A stretch of DNA of 14,362 nucleotides from Oceanospirillales bacterium. GTDB taxonomy: Bacteria; Pseudomonadota; Gammaproteobacteria; Xanthomonadales; SZUA-36. Both the position numbers and the translations under genes were made by a program. The stretch spans positions 1 to 14,362 of the forward strand of contig QIKG01000089.1 in NCBI GenBank assembly GCA_003232965.1. The letters are read 5' to 3'. The notes under the pieces are model-generated. The model did no database searches, was not told the origin of the DNA, and worked only from the letters and a program-made list of their open reading frames with translations. Positions 1 to 6,723 of this stretch are shown here, piece by piece. Position 1 is the first letter of the stretch, and each line of letters starts with the position of its first letter.

Positions 1-131
1 CAAGTTAAAGCACGGCTGCGATCATGCTGAAATCGCTGTTCTATTTCTGGCGTAATTTTCGGCTGAGTAGAGCAGGCTTGCAAGCCCAATATTGCTGCAA
101 ATAAAAGTAAATGGCGGTAATGTTTAGTCAT
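1..131 (-). CDS. Lipoprotein, N-terminal part (cut by left window edge)
   Basis: Only the first 43 codons are present. They give a clear lipoprotein signal: an N-terminus with K and R (MTKHYR), a hydrophobic stretch, and a lipobox LQAC with the lipidated Cys at residue 20, followed by STQPKITPEIEQ. Ser at position +2 after the Cys predicts sorting to the outer membrane under the Lol rule (known rule, inferred here). The ATG shares its A with the TGA stop of the phosphopantetheinyl transferase gene (TGATG), so the two are probably translationally coupled and form one operon with the kinase gene upstream. The mature part is too short to assign a family. The start is supported by the signal peptide and the overlap; the function is unknown. 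Confidence 0.7.
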   Translation of the reverse strand, partial: MTKHYRHLLLFAAILGLQACSTQPKITPEIEQRFQHDRSRALT

Positions 132-883
132 CAACGCGCGCATTTCAGCTGATAACAATTAACTGAATCTGGTAAGCGCTGAACTGCAATTGCAGCTTGA
201 ATGTCCAGGTGTTCAGGCTCCCAGTTCACAATGCTCAGTTCCAGCGCGTTAAGGTTTTTTGGTCGCAGCGTGACAGTGTCCTGCTTTGGATCCGGGAAGT
301 TATTTTGCGATTGACTTAGACTGCTTATGGTTGTTTCAAGATTACCAGCCAAGCCTGTGCCCACACATTTCAATGCCGCTTCTTTACGCACCCATAAACG
401 ATTAAATGCTAATTGCAATTCGTTTTCAGCTTGTTGTTTCAGCCAATCGCGTTCCTGAGTGGAGAAGTAGCGCTCGGCTAAAGCCAGAGGGTTACGGCTC
501 AGAGATTCAATATCGATGCCCAGTGCTTGGTCTGTAGCAATCGCAATCGCCAACCACTGGCGGCTATGAGATAGATTAAAGTGCAATGGCGGTTGTACCA
601 GCGGTAACAGTTGCGGTTTTCCAGCGGCTGATTTATGCAGTTCAATTTCGGCGGGTGGCTGGTTTAAATATGCAGCAAGAATAAGACGAGTATAAAAGCG
701 CCGGGCGAAACGCCGCTGATCGCTGACAGCTCGATGATTCGGCTTGTCCTGGTCAATTGTTAAAGCGAAAGCGCTGCTGTCAATATCCAGCAGCCATATA
801 TCCAGGGTTTTCGCTGCCGGCAACAGCAAATCGCCCAGGGGTAATTCGCGTGGCTGACAAACAGTGACTTGATGGATGCTCAT
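131..883 (-). CDS. 4'-phosphopantetheinyl transferase, Sfp/Gsp type
   Basis: A 250-residue protein of the Sfp-type PPTase family, which moves phosphopantetheine from CoA onto a conserved Ser of carrier-protein domains (ACP/PCP). Visible family motifs are GKPQL (88-92), HFNLSHS (101-107), GIDIE (122-126, with Mg-binding D124 and E126), F140-S-x-x-E144, and WxxKEAxxK (164-172). Length fits the two-subdomain Sfp class rather than the short AcpS class. The gene lies 2 bp downstream of a kinase gene and overlaps a lipoprotein gene by one base, so it is the middle gene of a compact minus-strand operon. No polyketide, nonribosomal peptide or fatty-acid synthase gene is visible here, so its carrier-protein substrate is not shown by context. 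It may be the general-purpose PPTase of the cell. Confidence 0.92.
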   Translation of the reverse strand: MSIHQVTVCQPRELPLGDLLLPAAKTLDIWLLDIDSSAFALTIDQDKPNHRAVSDQRRFARRFYTRLILAAYLNQPPAEIELHKSAAGKPQLLPLVQPPLHFNLSHSRQWLAIAIATDQALGIDIESLSRNPLALAERYFSTQERDWLKQQAENELQLAFNRLWVRKEAALKCVGTGLAGNLETTISSLSQSQNNFPDPKQDTVTLRPKNLNALELSIVNWEPEHLDIQAAIAVQRLPDSVNCYQLKCAR

Positions 884-885
884 GT

Positions 886-1548
886 TTAAGCCCTACGCCT
901 GAACTTTCGTAGTAGTTTTTCCAACAGACTGTGTTTTAGCCAGGTTTTATCGACTTCCGAAGCTGCCTCATAGTCACCGTGGTATTTATGTTTAACCCAG
1001 GCATTGCGATCCAGACGGCAGGCGAATCTGAACAGCCGATGATTAATCGGATGAAAGCCCGGCCGGAAAGTAATAGCAGTGCCGAAATCTATAACACAGG
1101 GTTTTTGCTCTTCGGTAACGATAATGTTGGATTTTGATTTCAAATCCCCATGCGCCACGCCCCGCTGATGGAAAGCCTCGATAGTTTGCTGTAATTGGGT
1201 AAACCACAGGTCACGATCCTGCCAGTTGGCATAGCGATAGGGGCTGCCTGGAATATATTCCATTACCAAGTATTGCTGCTTGAGGAAAGCATAAATCTCG
1301 GGGACATTATCAAGCCCCTGCATGTTTTCATAAGCACGGAATTCGCGTCGCAGTGTAGCCAGTCGGGCTTTGTAGGCAGCAGCCTTTCCCATTGGCGCCT
1401 TAACCACACAACTGTTGCCATCCTGCTGGTATAACAGCAAGGTACCCTGATTACTGGTTGCCAGGTGATTGCTACCATCTTCCAAGCTGGTCTTGACCCA
1501 GATGAGGAAGCTTTTGCAGAAATCAGGATTGTTCAATAAGGCTTGCAT
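886..1548 (-). CDS. Small protein kinase-fold phosphotransferase (HGD/DFG type)
   Basis: A 220-residue protein with a compact kinase fold. Visible are a VVK in the N-lobe (K50, likely ATP-anchoring Lys), a possible alpha-C Glu in RREF (E69), a hinge-like YLVMEYIPG (93-101), a catalytic loop HGDLKSKSNIIV (133-144, D135) and a DFG metal-binding motif (D154). HGD instead of HRD resembles the RIO, ABC1 and lipopolysaccharide (WaaP-like) kinase groups more than canonical Hanks kinases. The C-terminus is very basic (LLRKFRRRA) and could touch membrane or nucleic acid. There is no signal peptide or membrane segment, so it is probably cytoplasmic. It is the first gene of the operon with the PPTase and lipoprotein genes. 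No Shine-Dalgarno sequence precedes the ATG, and a TATAAT box sits only 10 bp upstream. Substrate unknown; a small-molecule or LPS-sugar kinase is as possible as a protein kinase. Confidence 0.8.
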   Translation of the reverse strand: MQALLNNPDFCKSFLIWVKTSLEDGSNHLATSNQGTLLLYQQDGNSCVVKAPMGKAAAYKARLATLRREFRAYENMQGLDNVPEIYAFLKQQYLVMEYIPGSPYRYANWQDRDLWFTQLQQTIEAFHQRGVAHGDLKSKSNIIVTEEQKPCVIDFGTAITFRPGFHPINHRLFRFACRLDRNAWVKHKYHGDYEAASEVDKTWLKHSLLEKLLRKFRRRA

Positions 1549-1558
1549 GATGGGAGTT

Positions 1559-1564
1559 ATTATA
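1559..1564 (-). promoter_or_regulatory. Candidate -10 box of the kinase-PPTase operon (near-leaderless start)
   Basis: The minus strand has an exact TATAAT 10 bp before the ATG of the kinase gene. Transcription starting 6-7 bp further on would leave only a few untranslated bases, and no Shine-Dalgarno sequence is present in that gap. I see no good -35 hexamer at 16-18 bp; that zone holds the 10-bp repeats, which could bind an activator. Confidence 0.45.
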
Positions 1565-1602
1565 TCGGAAGGTATCGGATGTTATCGGATGTTATCGGTA
1601 GT
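1563..1602. repeat. Four tandem 10-bp repeats upstream of the kinase gene
   Basis: The units are TATCGGAAGG, TATCGGATGT, TATCGGATGT and TATCGGTAGT; the TATCGG core is kept in all four and the middle two units are identical. The period is close to one DNA helix turn and the array abuts the candidate -10 box, so each unit would face the same side of the helix. This could be a regulator-binding array or simple slippage; the sequence alone does not decide. Confidence 0.7.
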
Positions 1603-1653
1603 GCAGAGGCCACCACTGACATTTATCACCGATAGATGTTCTAGTCTGCCAAT

Positions 1654-1689
1654 AGCTTGGTTAACAGCTTGGTTAATCGCTTGGTTGAA
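1654..1689. repeat. Three tandem 12-bp repeats between the kinase and tetR genes
   Basis: The units are AGCTTGGTTAAC, AGCTTGGTTAAT and CGCTTGGTTGAA. They lie in the spacer between the 5' end of the kinase operon and the 3' end of the tetR gene. No gene is convincing here: the plus-strand reading frame through the repeats gives an AWLTAWLIAWLK run that looks like a by-product of the repeat. Function unknown. Confidence 0.65.
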
Positions 1690-1698
1690 GGCATTTAT

Positions 1699-2358
1699 TT
1701 ACGAACATTTCATTCCAGCTAACATCAGTGTAGTTACAGTATCAATTAGTATCCGATGATCTGTTGCTGATGGAACGGTTGCCTCTACATGTCTGCCAGC
1801 AACCAATAAGGAAAGTCCGTGTATGCAGGACCAAAAAGTTAGTGCCATTAGTTCGATATCACCACGCTTGAATTCGCCCATCGATTGACCATACTCAACC
1901 AGACTTTTGAGACTGTCGAAGGCTAGATCGCCTGATTCTCTAAGACCCGGATAGGTATCGTCACAGGGGAGGAAATCGCCAAACATTAATTGTGCACTTT
2001 GAGGATTAGCCATTACCAGGTTGAAATAGCAATAACCAGCCTCCTTTATCTGAGCTGTAGGGTCTCCCGGATGCAGTGCAACCGCTTCTGACATTTTTAC
2101 CGCTAGCTCATCAAAACTGATTGCGGCAATTCCGGCGAGCAGACTTTCTTTGTCTTTGAAATGCCGATAAGGGGCAGTATGGCTGACGCCTACTTTCTTG
2201 GCCACAGCGCGAAGACTAAGGGCCGAGATACTGGTTTCTTCCAATAATAGCCGGGCTGCAGAAAGAATTTCCTGTTGCAAATCACCGTGATGATAAGGCT
2301 TTGTTGCAGGCTGTTTCATTGATTGAGGCCGGTTATTCATGCAGTCATCATACAACAT
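1699..2358 (-). CDS. TetR-family transcriptional regulator (TetR_C/WHG type)
   Basis: A 219-residue one-component repressor. The N-terminal TetR DNA-binding helix-turn-helix covers about residues 24-72, with the typical run LSLRAVAKKVGVSHTAPYRH followed by FKDKESLL. The C-terminal ligand-binding part (AGYCYFNLVMANPQSAQLMFGD) resembles the WHG/TetR_C_13 subgroup. It is divergent from an RND adaptor-pump pair, the usual layout for a local efflux repressor, and three similar 19-bp pseudo-palindromes lie in the shared spacer. That it represses the pump (and itself) is inferred from this layout. The start is uncertain: ATGs at 2358, 2340 and 2319 are all in frame and none has a good ribosome site. 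The last gives MKQPATKPYHHGDL, the usual N-terminal length for the family, so the true protein may be 206 residues. Confidence 0.88.
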   Translation of the reverse strand: MLYDDCMNNRPQSMKQPATKPYHHGDLQQEILSAARLLLEETSISALSLRAVAKKVGVSHTAPYRHFKDKESLLAGIAAISFDELAVKMSEAVALHPGDPTAQIKEAGYCYFNLVMANPQSAQLMFGDFLPCDDTYPGLRESGDLAFDSLKSLVEYGQSMGEFKRGDIELMALTFWSCIHGLSLLVAGRHVEATVPSATDHRILIDTVTTLMLAGMKCS

Positions 2359-2360
2359 TT

Positions 2361-2379
2361 ATGTTTACACTGACAACAT
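2361..2379. promoter_or_regulatory. Operator-like pseudo-palindrome A (tetR/RND spacer)
   Basis: The 19-bp site ATGTTTACACTGACAACAT has outer arms ATGTT/AACAT and a CA-C-TG centre. It covers the -35 hexamer of the rightward promoter and ends next to the most upstream tetR start codon. It matches site B (2382-2400) at 16 of 19 positions and is centred 21 bp from it, two helix turns. Likely binding site for the TetR protein encoded next door (inference). Confidence 0.6.
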
Positions 2380-2392
2380 ATATGTATACAAT
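2364..2392 (+). promoter_or_regulatory. Candidate sigma-70 promoter of the RND efflux operon
   Basis: A -35 TTTACA (2364-2369) and a -10 TACAAT (2387-2392) are separated by 17 bp, predicting a transcript start near 2399 and a leader of about 50 bases before the adaptor ATG. Both hexamers lie within operator-like sites A and B. No equally good leftward promoter for tetR was found; TGTACA-N18-TATACA on the minus strand is possible. Confidence 0.5.
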
Positions 2393-2400
2393 GCCAACAT
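2382..2400. promoter_or_regulatory. Operator-like pseudo-palindrome B (tetR/RND spacer)
   Basis: The 19-bp site ATGTATACAATGCCAACAT is a direct-repeat partner of site A, with the same ATGT...ACAT ends and CA-N-TG centre. It overlaps the proposed -10 hexamer of the rightward promoter, so occupation would block RNA polymerase. Confidence 0.58.
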
Positions 2401-2401
2401 A

Positions 2402-2424
2402 CCATGTGTACAGTGTAAACATGG
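2402..2424. promoter_or_regulatory. Operator-like palindrome C (tetR/RND spacer)
   Basis: This is the most symmetric of the three sites: arms CCATGTGTACA and TGTAAACATGG around a central G, with 10 of 11 base pairs matching. Its core (2404-2422), read on the minus strand, begins ATGTTTACACTG, identical to the first 12 bases of site A, so the two form a 12-bp perfect inverted repeat across the spacer. It lies just past the predicted start of rightward transcription and is centred 22 bp from site B. Confidence 0.62.
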
Positions 2425-2448
2425 CTGGGTGAAAATACAGGAAAGAGG

Positions 2449-3501
2449 ATGAAACATCAAATAGAGCTGAAATTCAGCAAGCGGTTTGCGATTGCGGCAT
2501 TGAGTATCGTTGTAACTGCAATTTCGCTACCGACAACTTTAGCCGCTGCAGTTGCAGTCACTGTAGTGCCGGTTAAACATGCGCAAATGAGCACGCCAAT
2601 CAAAAATAGCGGGCGGATAAGTCATAAGAATGAAATGCGCTTATCATTCAAGACTGGCGGCTTGATCAAAAAAATCAGTGTTGAAGAAGGCGACGAAGTT
2701 AAGGCAGGGCAGGTGCTGGCTGTGCTTGATCTCGAAGAAATCGATGCACAACAAAAAAGGGCCGCATCGAATTACATTCAAGCCTCCGCAGATCTTGAAA
2801 GATTCAGTAAACTTTATGCTGACGCTTTAGTGTCCCTGCAAGACAGGCAAAATGCTCAGTCTGCCAATGATACTGCCGCATCTGAACTGCAAATAGCTAA
2901 TTTCAATAAGAAACTATCAGTCATTCGGGCCCCGGTTGATGGGCGTATTCTCAAGCGATATGCGGAATCTAACGAATTAATTCAGCCGAATCAGCCAGTG
3001 TTGTTACTGGCATCAGTAGCGCATGGCTCAGTAGTCAGGGTCGGCTTGATCGATCAAGATATCGTCAAAGTTGCGGTGGGCGACCCAGTCGCAATTTATC
3101 TGGACGCTTATCCTGGGCAAGGATTTAGTGGTGCAATATCTGAAGTTGCTTTGAGTACTGTGTCTGCAGTTGGCACCTTTGAAGTTGAAATCTTGATTGA
3201 AAACCAAGGCTATACATTACATTCAGGTTTAATTGCCAGGGTAGAGATCAGCCCGCAACTAAACAATCGGCAATATATTATTCCTGTAGAGTCATTGTAC
3301 AAAGCTGAGTATGGGGCAGCGACTGTTTTTATTTTGGATGAGTATGAGAATAAGGTTGCTGCAGTCGAAGTAAAAATTATCGACTTATTCGAAGATGAAG
3401 TGGTGGTTGAGGGGAGTCTGGATATCGCCGACCTTATTGTTAAAGTCGGCACCGCTTACCTGTCTGAGGACAGTTCAGTCGTTGTTGTTGACGGTCTTTA
3501 A
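2449..3501 (+). CDS. RND efflux periplasmic adaptor (HlyD/MFP family)
   Basis: A 350-residue membrane-fusion subunit that links an RND pump in the inner membrane to an outer-membrane channel. Residues 1-33 form a Sec signal or membrane anchor (KRF, hydrophobic run, TTLAA). There is no lipobox Cys, unlike AcrA or MexA. The first half of the lipoyl domain is near 64-100 (LSFKTGGLIKKISVEEGDEVKAGQ), then comes a short alpha-hairpin (about 100-150), the second lipoyl half (VIRAPVDGRILKR, about 157-170) and the beta-barrel and membrane-proximal domains to the end. The start has a good ribosome site (AGGA, 6 bases before ATG). The pump gene follows after 29 bp, so the two are surely one operon. Expression is probably controlled by the divergent TetR protein. 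Substrate unknown. Confidence 0.93.
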   Translation: MKHQIELKFSKRFAIAALSIVVTAISLPTTLAAAVAVTVVPVKHAQMSTPIKNSGRISHKNEMRLSFKTGGLIKKISVEEGDEVKAGQVLAVLDLEEIDAQQKRAASNYIQASADLERFSKLYADALVSLQDRQNAQSANDTAASELQIANFNKKLSVIRAPVDGRILKRYAESNELIQPNQPVLLLASVAHGSVVRVGLIDQDIVKVAVGDPVAIYLDAYPGQGFSGAISEVALSTVSAVGTFEVEILIENQGYTLHSGLIARVEISPQLNNRQYIIPVESLYKAEYGAATVFILDEYENKVAAVEVKIIDLFEDEVVVEGSLDIADLIVKVGTAYLSEDSSVVVVDGL

Positions 3502-3530
3502 GCTGTTCATTAGCCGACTGCGAGTTATTC

Positions 3531-6500
3531 ATGAAACTGCCTATATATTGTATTAAGAATTATCAGTTTACGCTAATTGTTGTGTTGCTTATGACCTTGC
3601 TGGGAGCATTGTCATTTATAACGATGCCGCGCTCTGAAGACCCGCAATTCGACTTTCCCACGATAATTATAACAGTGGCCTATCCAGGCACCAGTCCTAT
3701 TGATATGGAAAAGCTGGTGACTGACCCCATCGAAAAAGAACTCAACGAGCTAGAGGATATTCGCTACATAAAAACGCGTATTATGGATGGCTCCACGCTG
3801 ATAAATATCGAGTTTAACTTTGGTGTAGATCCAGACGAAAAATATGCTGATGTTACTCAGGCTATTGCGGCGATTCGAGCCGATCTACCCGCGGAAATTC
3901 ATAGCATTGATATAGCCCAGACATCCCCAACAGATGTGAATGTTTTGCAGGTTGCCTTATTGTCAGAGACTGCAAGCTATCGCTTAATGCGTTATCAGGC
4001 AGAGCGCTTGGAGAAAATATTCACCCGGGTTGCCGGCGTTAAACGGGCAACTGCACAAGCATTTCCCGAGCAACAGGTGCAAATTACCCTCGATATGCCC
4101 GTATTGCGTGAGCTTGGTTTAAGTTTTACAAGTTTACGCGCCAGTTTGATAGGTGAAGCAGCAAATATGCCCAGTGGTTTTATCGATGCTGGCAGCAAGC
4201 GGTTTTCAGTCAAAACCTCAGGTGATTATAAATCACTCGATGAAATCAGGCGTACTGCGCTGAAGCTGCCCGATGGCAGCGTTGTTTATGTGGAAGATAT
4301 TGCTACTGTCAAACTAGTCGATGCGGAACCCACATATTTAGGCTTATTTAATGGCAACAGAGCGGTCTTTATTGTTGTGGAGCAGCGCGAGGGTACCAAT
4401 ATATTTAATGTGCTGGAAGATCTTAAAAAAGAACTCGAGGCATTCAGCAGCAGTTTACCTTCCTCATTAAGCACCGAGGTTATTTTTGACCAATCCAGCA
4501 GTGTTGAAGAACAGGTCAATGGCTTTTTTAACAACCTGCTCCAGGGGCTGGCGCTGGTGGGTTTGATTCTATTGTTTTCCTTAGGCATCAGATCCGCCAG
4601 TATTGTGTTGGTGGTCATTCCTATGTCCATACTGATTGGTCTTGCAGGCCTTGATCTTTTTGGTTTCGGTCTGCAACAAATGTCAATTGTAGGTTTGGTT
4701 ATTGCATTGGGCTTATTAGTCGACAATGCGATTGTGGTTACCGAGTCTATCGGTCAGAAAATTAGACTTGGATTGTCCCCGCTGGAAGCGGCAGCCCGTG
4801 GTACAGGGCAGGTAGGCTGGGCTATTGCCAGCGGTACTGCAACAACTATATTGGCATTTTTCCCGATGCTGGTTATGCAAAGTGATGTGGGTAGCTTTAT
4901 GCGCTCGCTGCCGGTTACTGTGGTGTTGGTATTGTTGGCATCTTTCCTTTTAGCCATTAGCTTTACACCCTTAATGGCCAGTCGTTTATTCAAGCAACGC
5001 CAGATTGGCGAAGCCGGTAGTGGTCGCAATATAGTCCAAAAGTGGCTGGAGCGACTTTCCAGTATGCACTATCGACCGGCTTTAGAGACGGCATTGAAAT
5101 ATCCACTGCGGGTAATTCTTGTATCAGTGGTTTTGTTTGCCGGTAGTTTGTCATTGTTTGCAAAAGTTGGTGTGAGCATGTTCCCTAAGGCCGAAAAACC
5201 GCAATTGCTAATCAATATAGAGTTACCTGAGAGCAGTAGTTTTTACGCGACCCAAAAATTGGCAGTAATGATAGATAAGCAAGTTCGAGGTTACCCTCAA
5301 ATTCAGGCAGTGGCGACAAACATAGGCAGAGAAAATCCCAGTGTTTATTACAATGAATTCCCAACGGGTGAAGCCGCCAATAAAGCCCAGTTATTTGTAA
5401 TTTTAAATCAACTAAAGCGCGCGGACTTACAGCAGCTGGTCACTAAATTAAGAAGTGATTTCGCAGAAGTTCCAGGCGCGAAAGTGGAAGTGAAAGAATT
5501 TCAGCAAGGCCCACCTATTGAGGCACCCATCGCAATTCGAATACAGGGTGATGACCTGAATTTATTGCAACAAGCAGCAAATAAAGTTGAGAAGTTAATA
5601 TTAGCAACAGCGGGTACGGTGAATGTAAAAAACCCTATGGGCCGTCCCAAATTAGATTTAAAAATTAACATTCAGCGAGCCAAGGCTGCCTTATTGAATG
5701 TTTCTGTTAATAGCATCGATAATATAATCCGCACCAGCCTTATGGGCGATAGAGTGGGCAGTTATCGGGACGAGAACGGTGATGACTATGATATTGTGAT
5801 TCGTCTGAATAAAGCGACTACGCCAAATTACGACAGTCTTAATGAGTTGTTGGTTATGTCAGAAGATGGTCAGTTCGTGCCTCTAAAACAGTTGATCAAG
5901 CTTGAGTTGCAAACAGTCCCATCCCAATTGCAACACTATTACCTTGAGCGAAACACACATGTTACCGCTGATAGCCAAGATGGTTATCTAACGGCTGATG
6001 TAACCGCGTCAATTGCAGCTAAACTTGAAAAAATGCATTTTCCAGATGGCATTAAATACATAATAGCGGGGGAGCAAGAATCAAGAAACGACTCTTTCAC
6101 CGGGCTACTTAAAGCCCTATTGATTTCACTATTAGGAATATTTGCTGTATTGGTATTGCAGTTCCGCTCATTCGCTCAACCGCTAATCGTATTTGCATCT
6201 ATTCCTTTTGCCATGTCAGGCGCAATTTTCGCTTTGCTGATATTTGATTATTCGTTTTCGATTATGGCGTTTGTGGGCCTCACCAGCCTGATGGGTATTG
6301 TAGTTAATAACTCCATCATCCTGGTTGATACTGCCAATCAATTGGTGGGTAAAGGCAAGCATTTGAGCGAGGCTATAATAACTGCCGCACAAACCAGACT
6401 TACCCCGATAGTATTAACAACACTGACAACCATTGGCGGTTTGCTGCCGTTAACACTGCAAAATAGCAGTATGTGGACGCCGCTTGGCTTGGTCATTATT

Positions 6501-6590
6501 GGCGGCATGCTGATTTCTACCGTAGTAACACTATTTGTTGTGCCGGCTTTATATCTGTTATTTAGCCGGGATCTCAGAATAAAAGCATAA
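3531..6590 (+). CDS. RND-superfamily efflux pump, inner-membrane permease (AcrB-like)
   Basis: A full-length 1019-residue proton-driven exporter of the AcrB/MexB type. TM1 is near residues 11-31, followed by the first periplasmic porter region (PRSEDPQFDFPTIIITVAYPGTSP, start of PN1). TM2-6 follow about residues 335-485, the second TM1-like helix (TM7) near 525-545, the second porter region to about 855, and TM8-12 to the end. The proton-relay zones are recognisable but altered: TM4 reads LVDNAIVV (D398, N399) where AcrB has D407-D408, and TM10 reads VVNNSIILVD (N926, N927) where AcrB has K940. Loss of the second Asp and the Lys together is seen in other RND subgroups as far as I recall, so it need not mean an inactive pump. 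It follows the adaptor gene in one operon. No outer-membrane channel gene is adjacent, so a TolC-like protein encoded elsewhere is expected. Confidence 0.95.
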   Translation: MKLPIYCIKNYQFTLIVVLLMTLLGALSFITMPRSEDPQFDFPTIIITVAYPGTSPIDMEKLVTDPIEKELNELEDIRYIKTRIMDGSTLINIEFNFGVDPDEKYADVTQAIAAIRADLPAEIHSIDIAQTSPTDVNVLQVALLSETASYRLMRYQAERLEKIFTRVAGVKRATAQAFPEQQVQITLDMPVLRELGLSFTSLRASLIGEAANMPSGFIDAGSKRFSVKTSGDYKSLDEIRRTALKLPDGSVVYVEDIATVKLVDAEPTYLGLFNGNRAVFIVVEQREGTNIFNVLEDLKKELEAFSSSLPSSLSTEVIFDQSSSVEEQVNGFFNNLLQGLALVGLILLFSLGIRSASIVLVVIPMSILIGLAGLDLFGFGLQQMSIVGLVIALGLLVDNAIVVTESIGQKIRLGLSPLEAAARGTGQVGWAIASGTATTILAFFPMLVMQSDVGSFMRSLPVTVVLVLLASFLLAISFTPLMASRLFKQRQIGEAGSGRNIVQKWLERLSSMHYRPALETALKYPLRVILVSVVLFAGSLSLFAKVGVSMFPKAEKPQLLINIELPESSSFYATQKLAVMIDKQVRGYPQIQAVATNIGRENPSVYYNEFPTGEAANKAQLFVILNQLKRADLQQLVTKLRSDFAEVPGAKVEVKEFQQGPPIEAPIAIRIQGDDLNLLQQAANKVEKLILATAGTVNVKNPMGRPKLDLKINIQRAKAALLNVSVNSIDNIIRTSLMGDRVGSYRDENGDDYDIVIRLNKATTPNYDSLNELLVMSEDGQFVPLKQLIKLELQTVPSQLQHYYLERNTHVTADSQDGYLTADVTASIAAKLEKMHFPDGIKYIIAGEQESRNDSFTGLLKALLISLLGIFAVLVLQFRSFAQPLIVFASIPFAMSGAIFALLIFDYSFSIMAFVGLTSLMGIVVNNSIILVDTANQLVGKGKHLSEAIITAAQTRLTPIVLTTLTTIGGLLPLTLQNSSMWTPLGLVIIGGMLISTVVTLFVVPALYLLFSRDLRIKA

Positions 6591-6607
6591 AACTAAGCGC
6601 GCTGTGT

Positions 6608-6627
6608 TCCCGGCCTCCGAGCCGGGA
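6608..6627 (+). terminator. Hairpin terminator after the RND operon
   Basis: A perfect 7-bp GC-rich stem (TCCCGGC / GCCGGGA) with a 6-base loop lies 18 bp past the pump stop codon. The trailing tract TCTTATT is only partly T-rich, so this is a modest intrinsic terminator. Its position also argues against starting the amidohydrolase gene upstream of it. Confidence 0.5.
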
Positions 6628-6723
6628 TCTTATTGCGAGCCGTGTGAATTGTGTGGGTGTGACCTGCATCAATTCCTGTTACTATTTCCTAACTATTTTT
6701 TGAGGTTACCCGTGAGGTTGTCT

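Noticed and set aside
1469..1759. Plus-strand frame with an AWLTAWLIAWLK run
   Set aside because: It is the translation of the 12-bp tandem repeat, runs antisense to the kinase and tetR ends, and has no ribosome site.
6604..6723. N-terminal extension of the amidohydrolase from a GTG at 6604
   Set aside because: It would place the terminator hairpin inside the gene and 40 residues with several Cys before a clear signal peptide; the ATG at 6724 has its own GAGG ribosome site.
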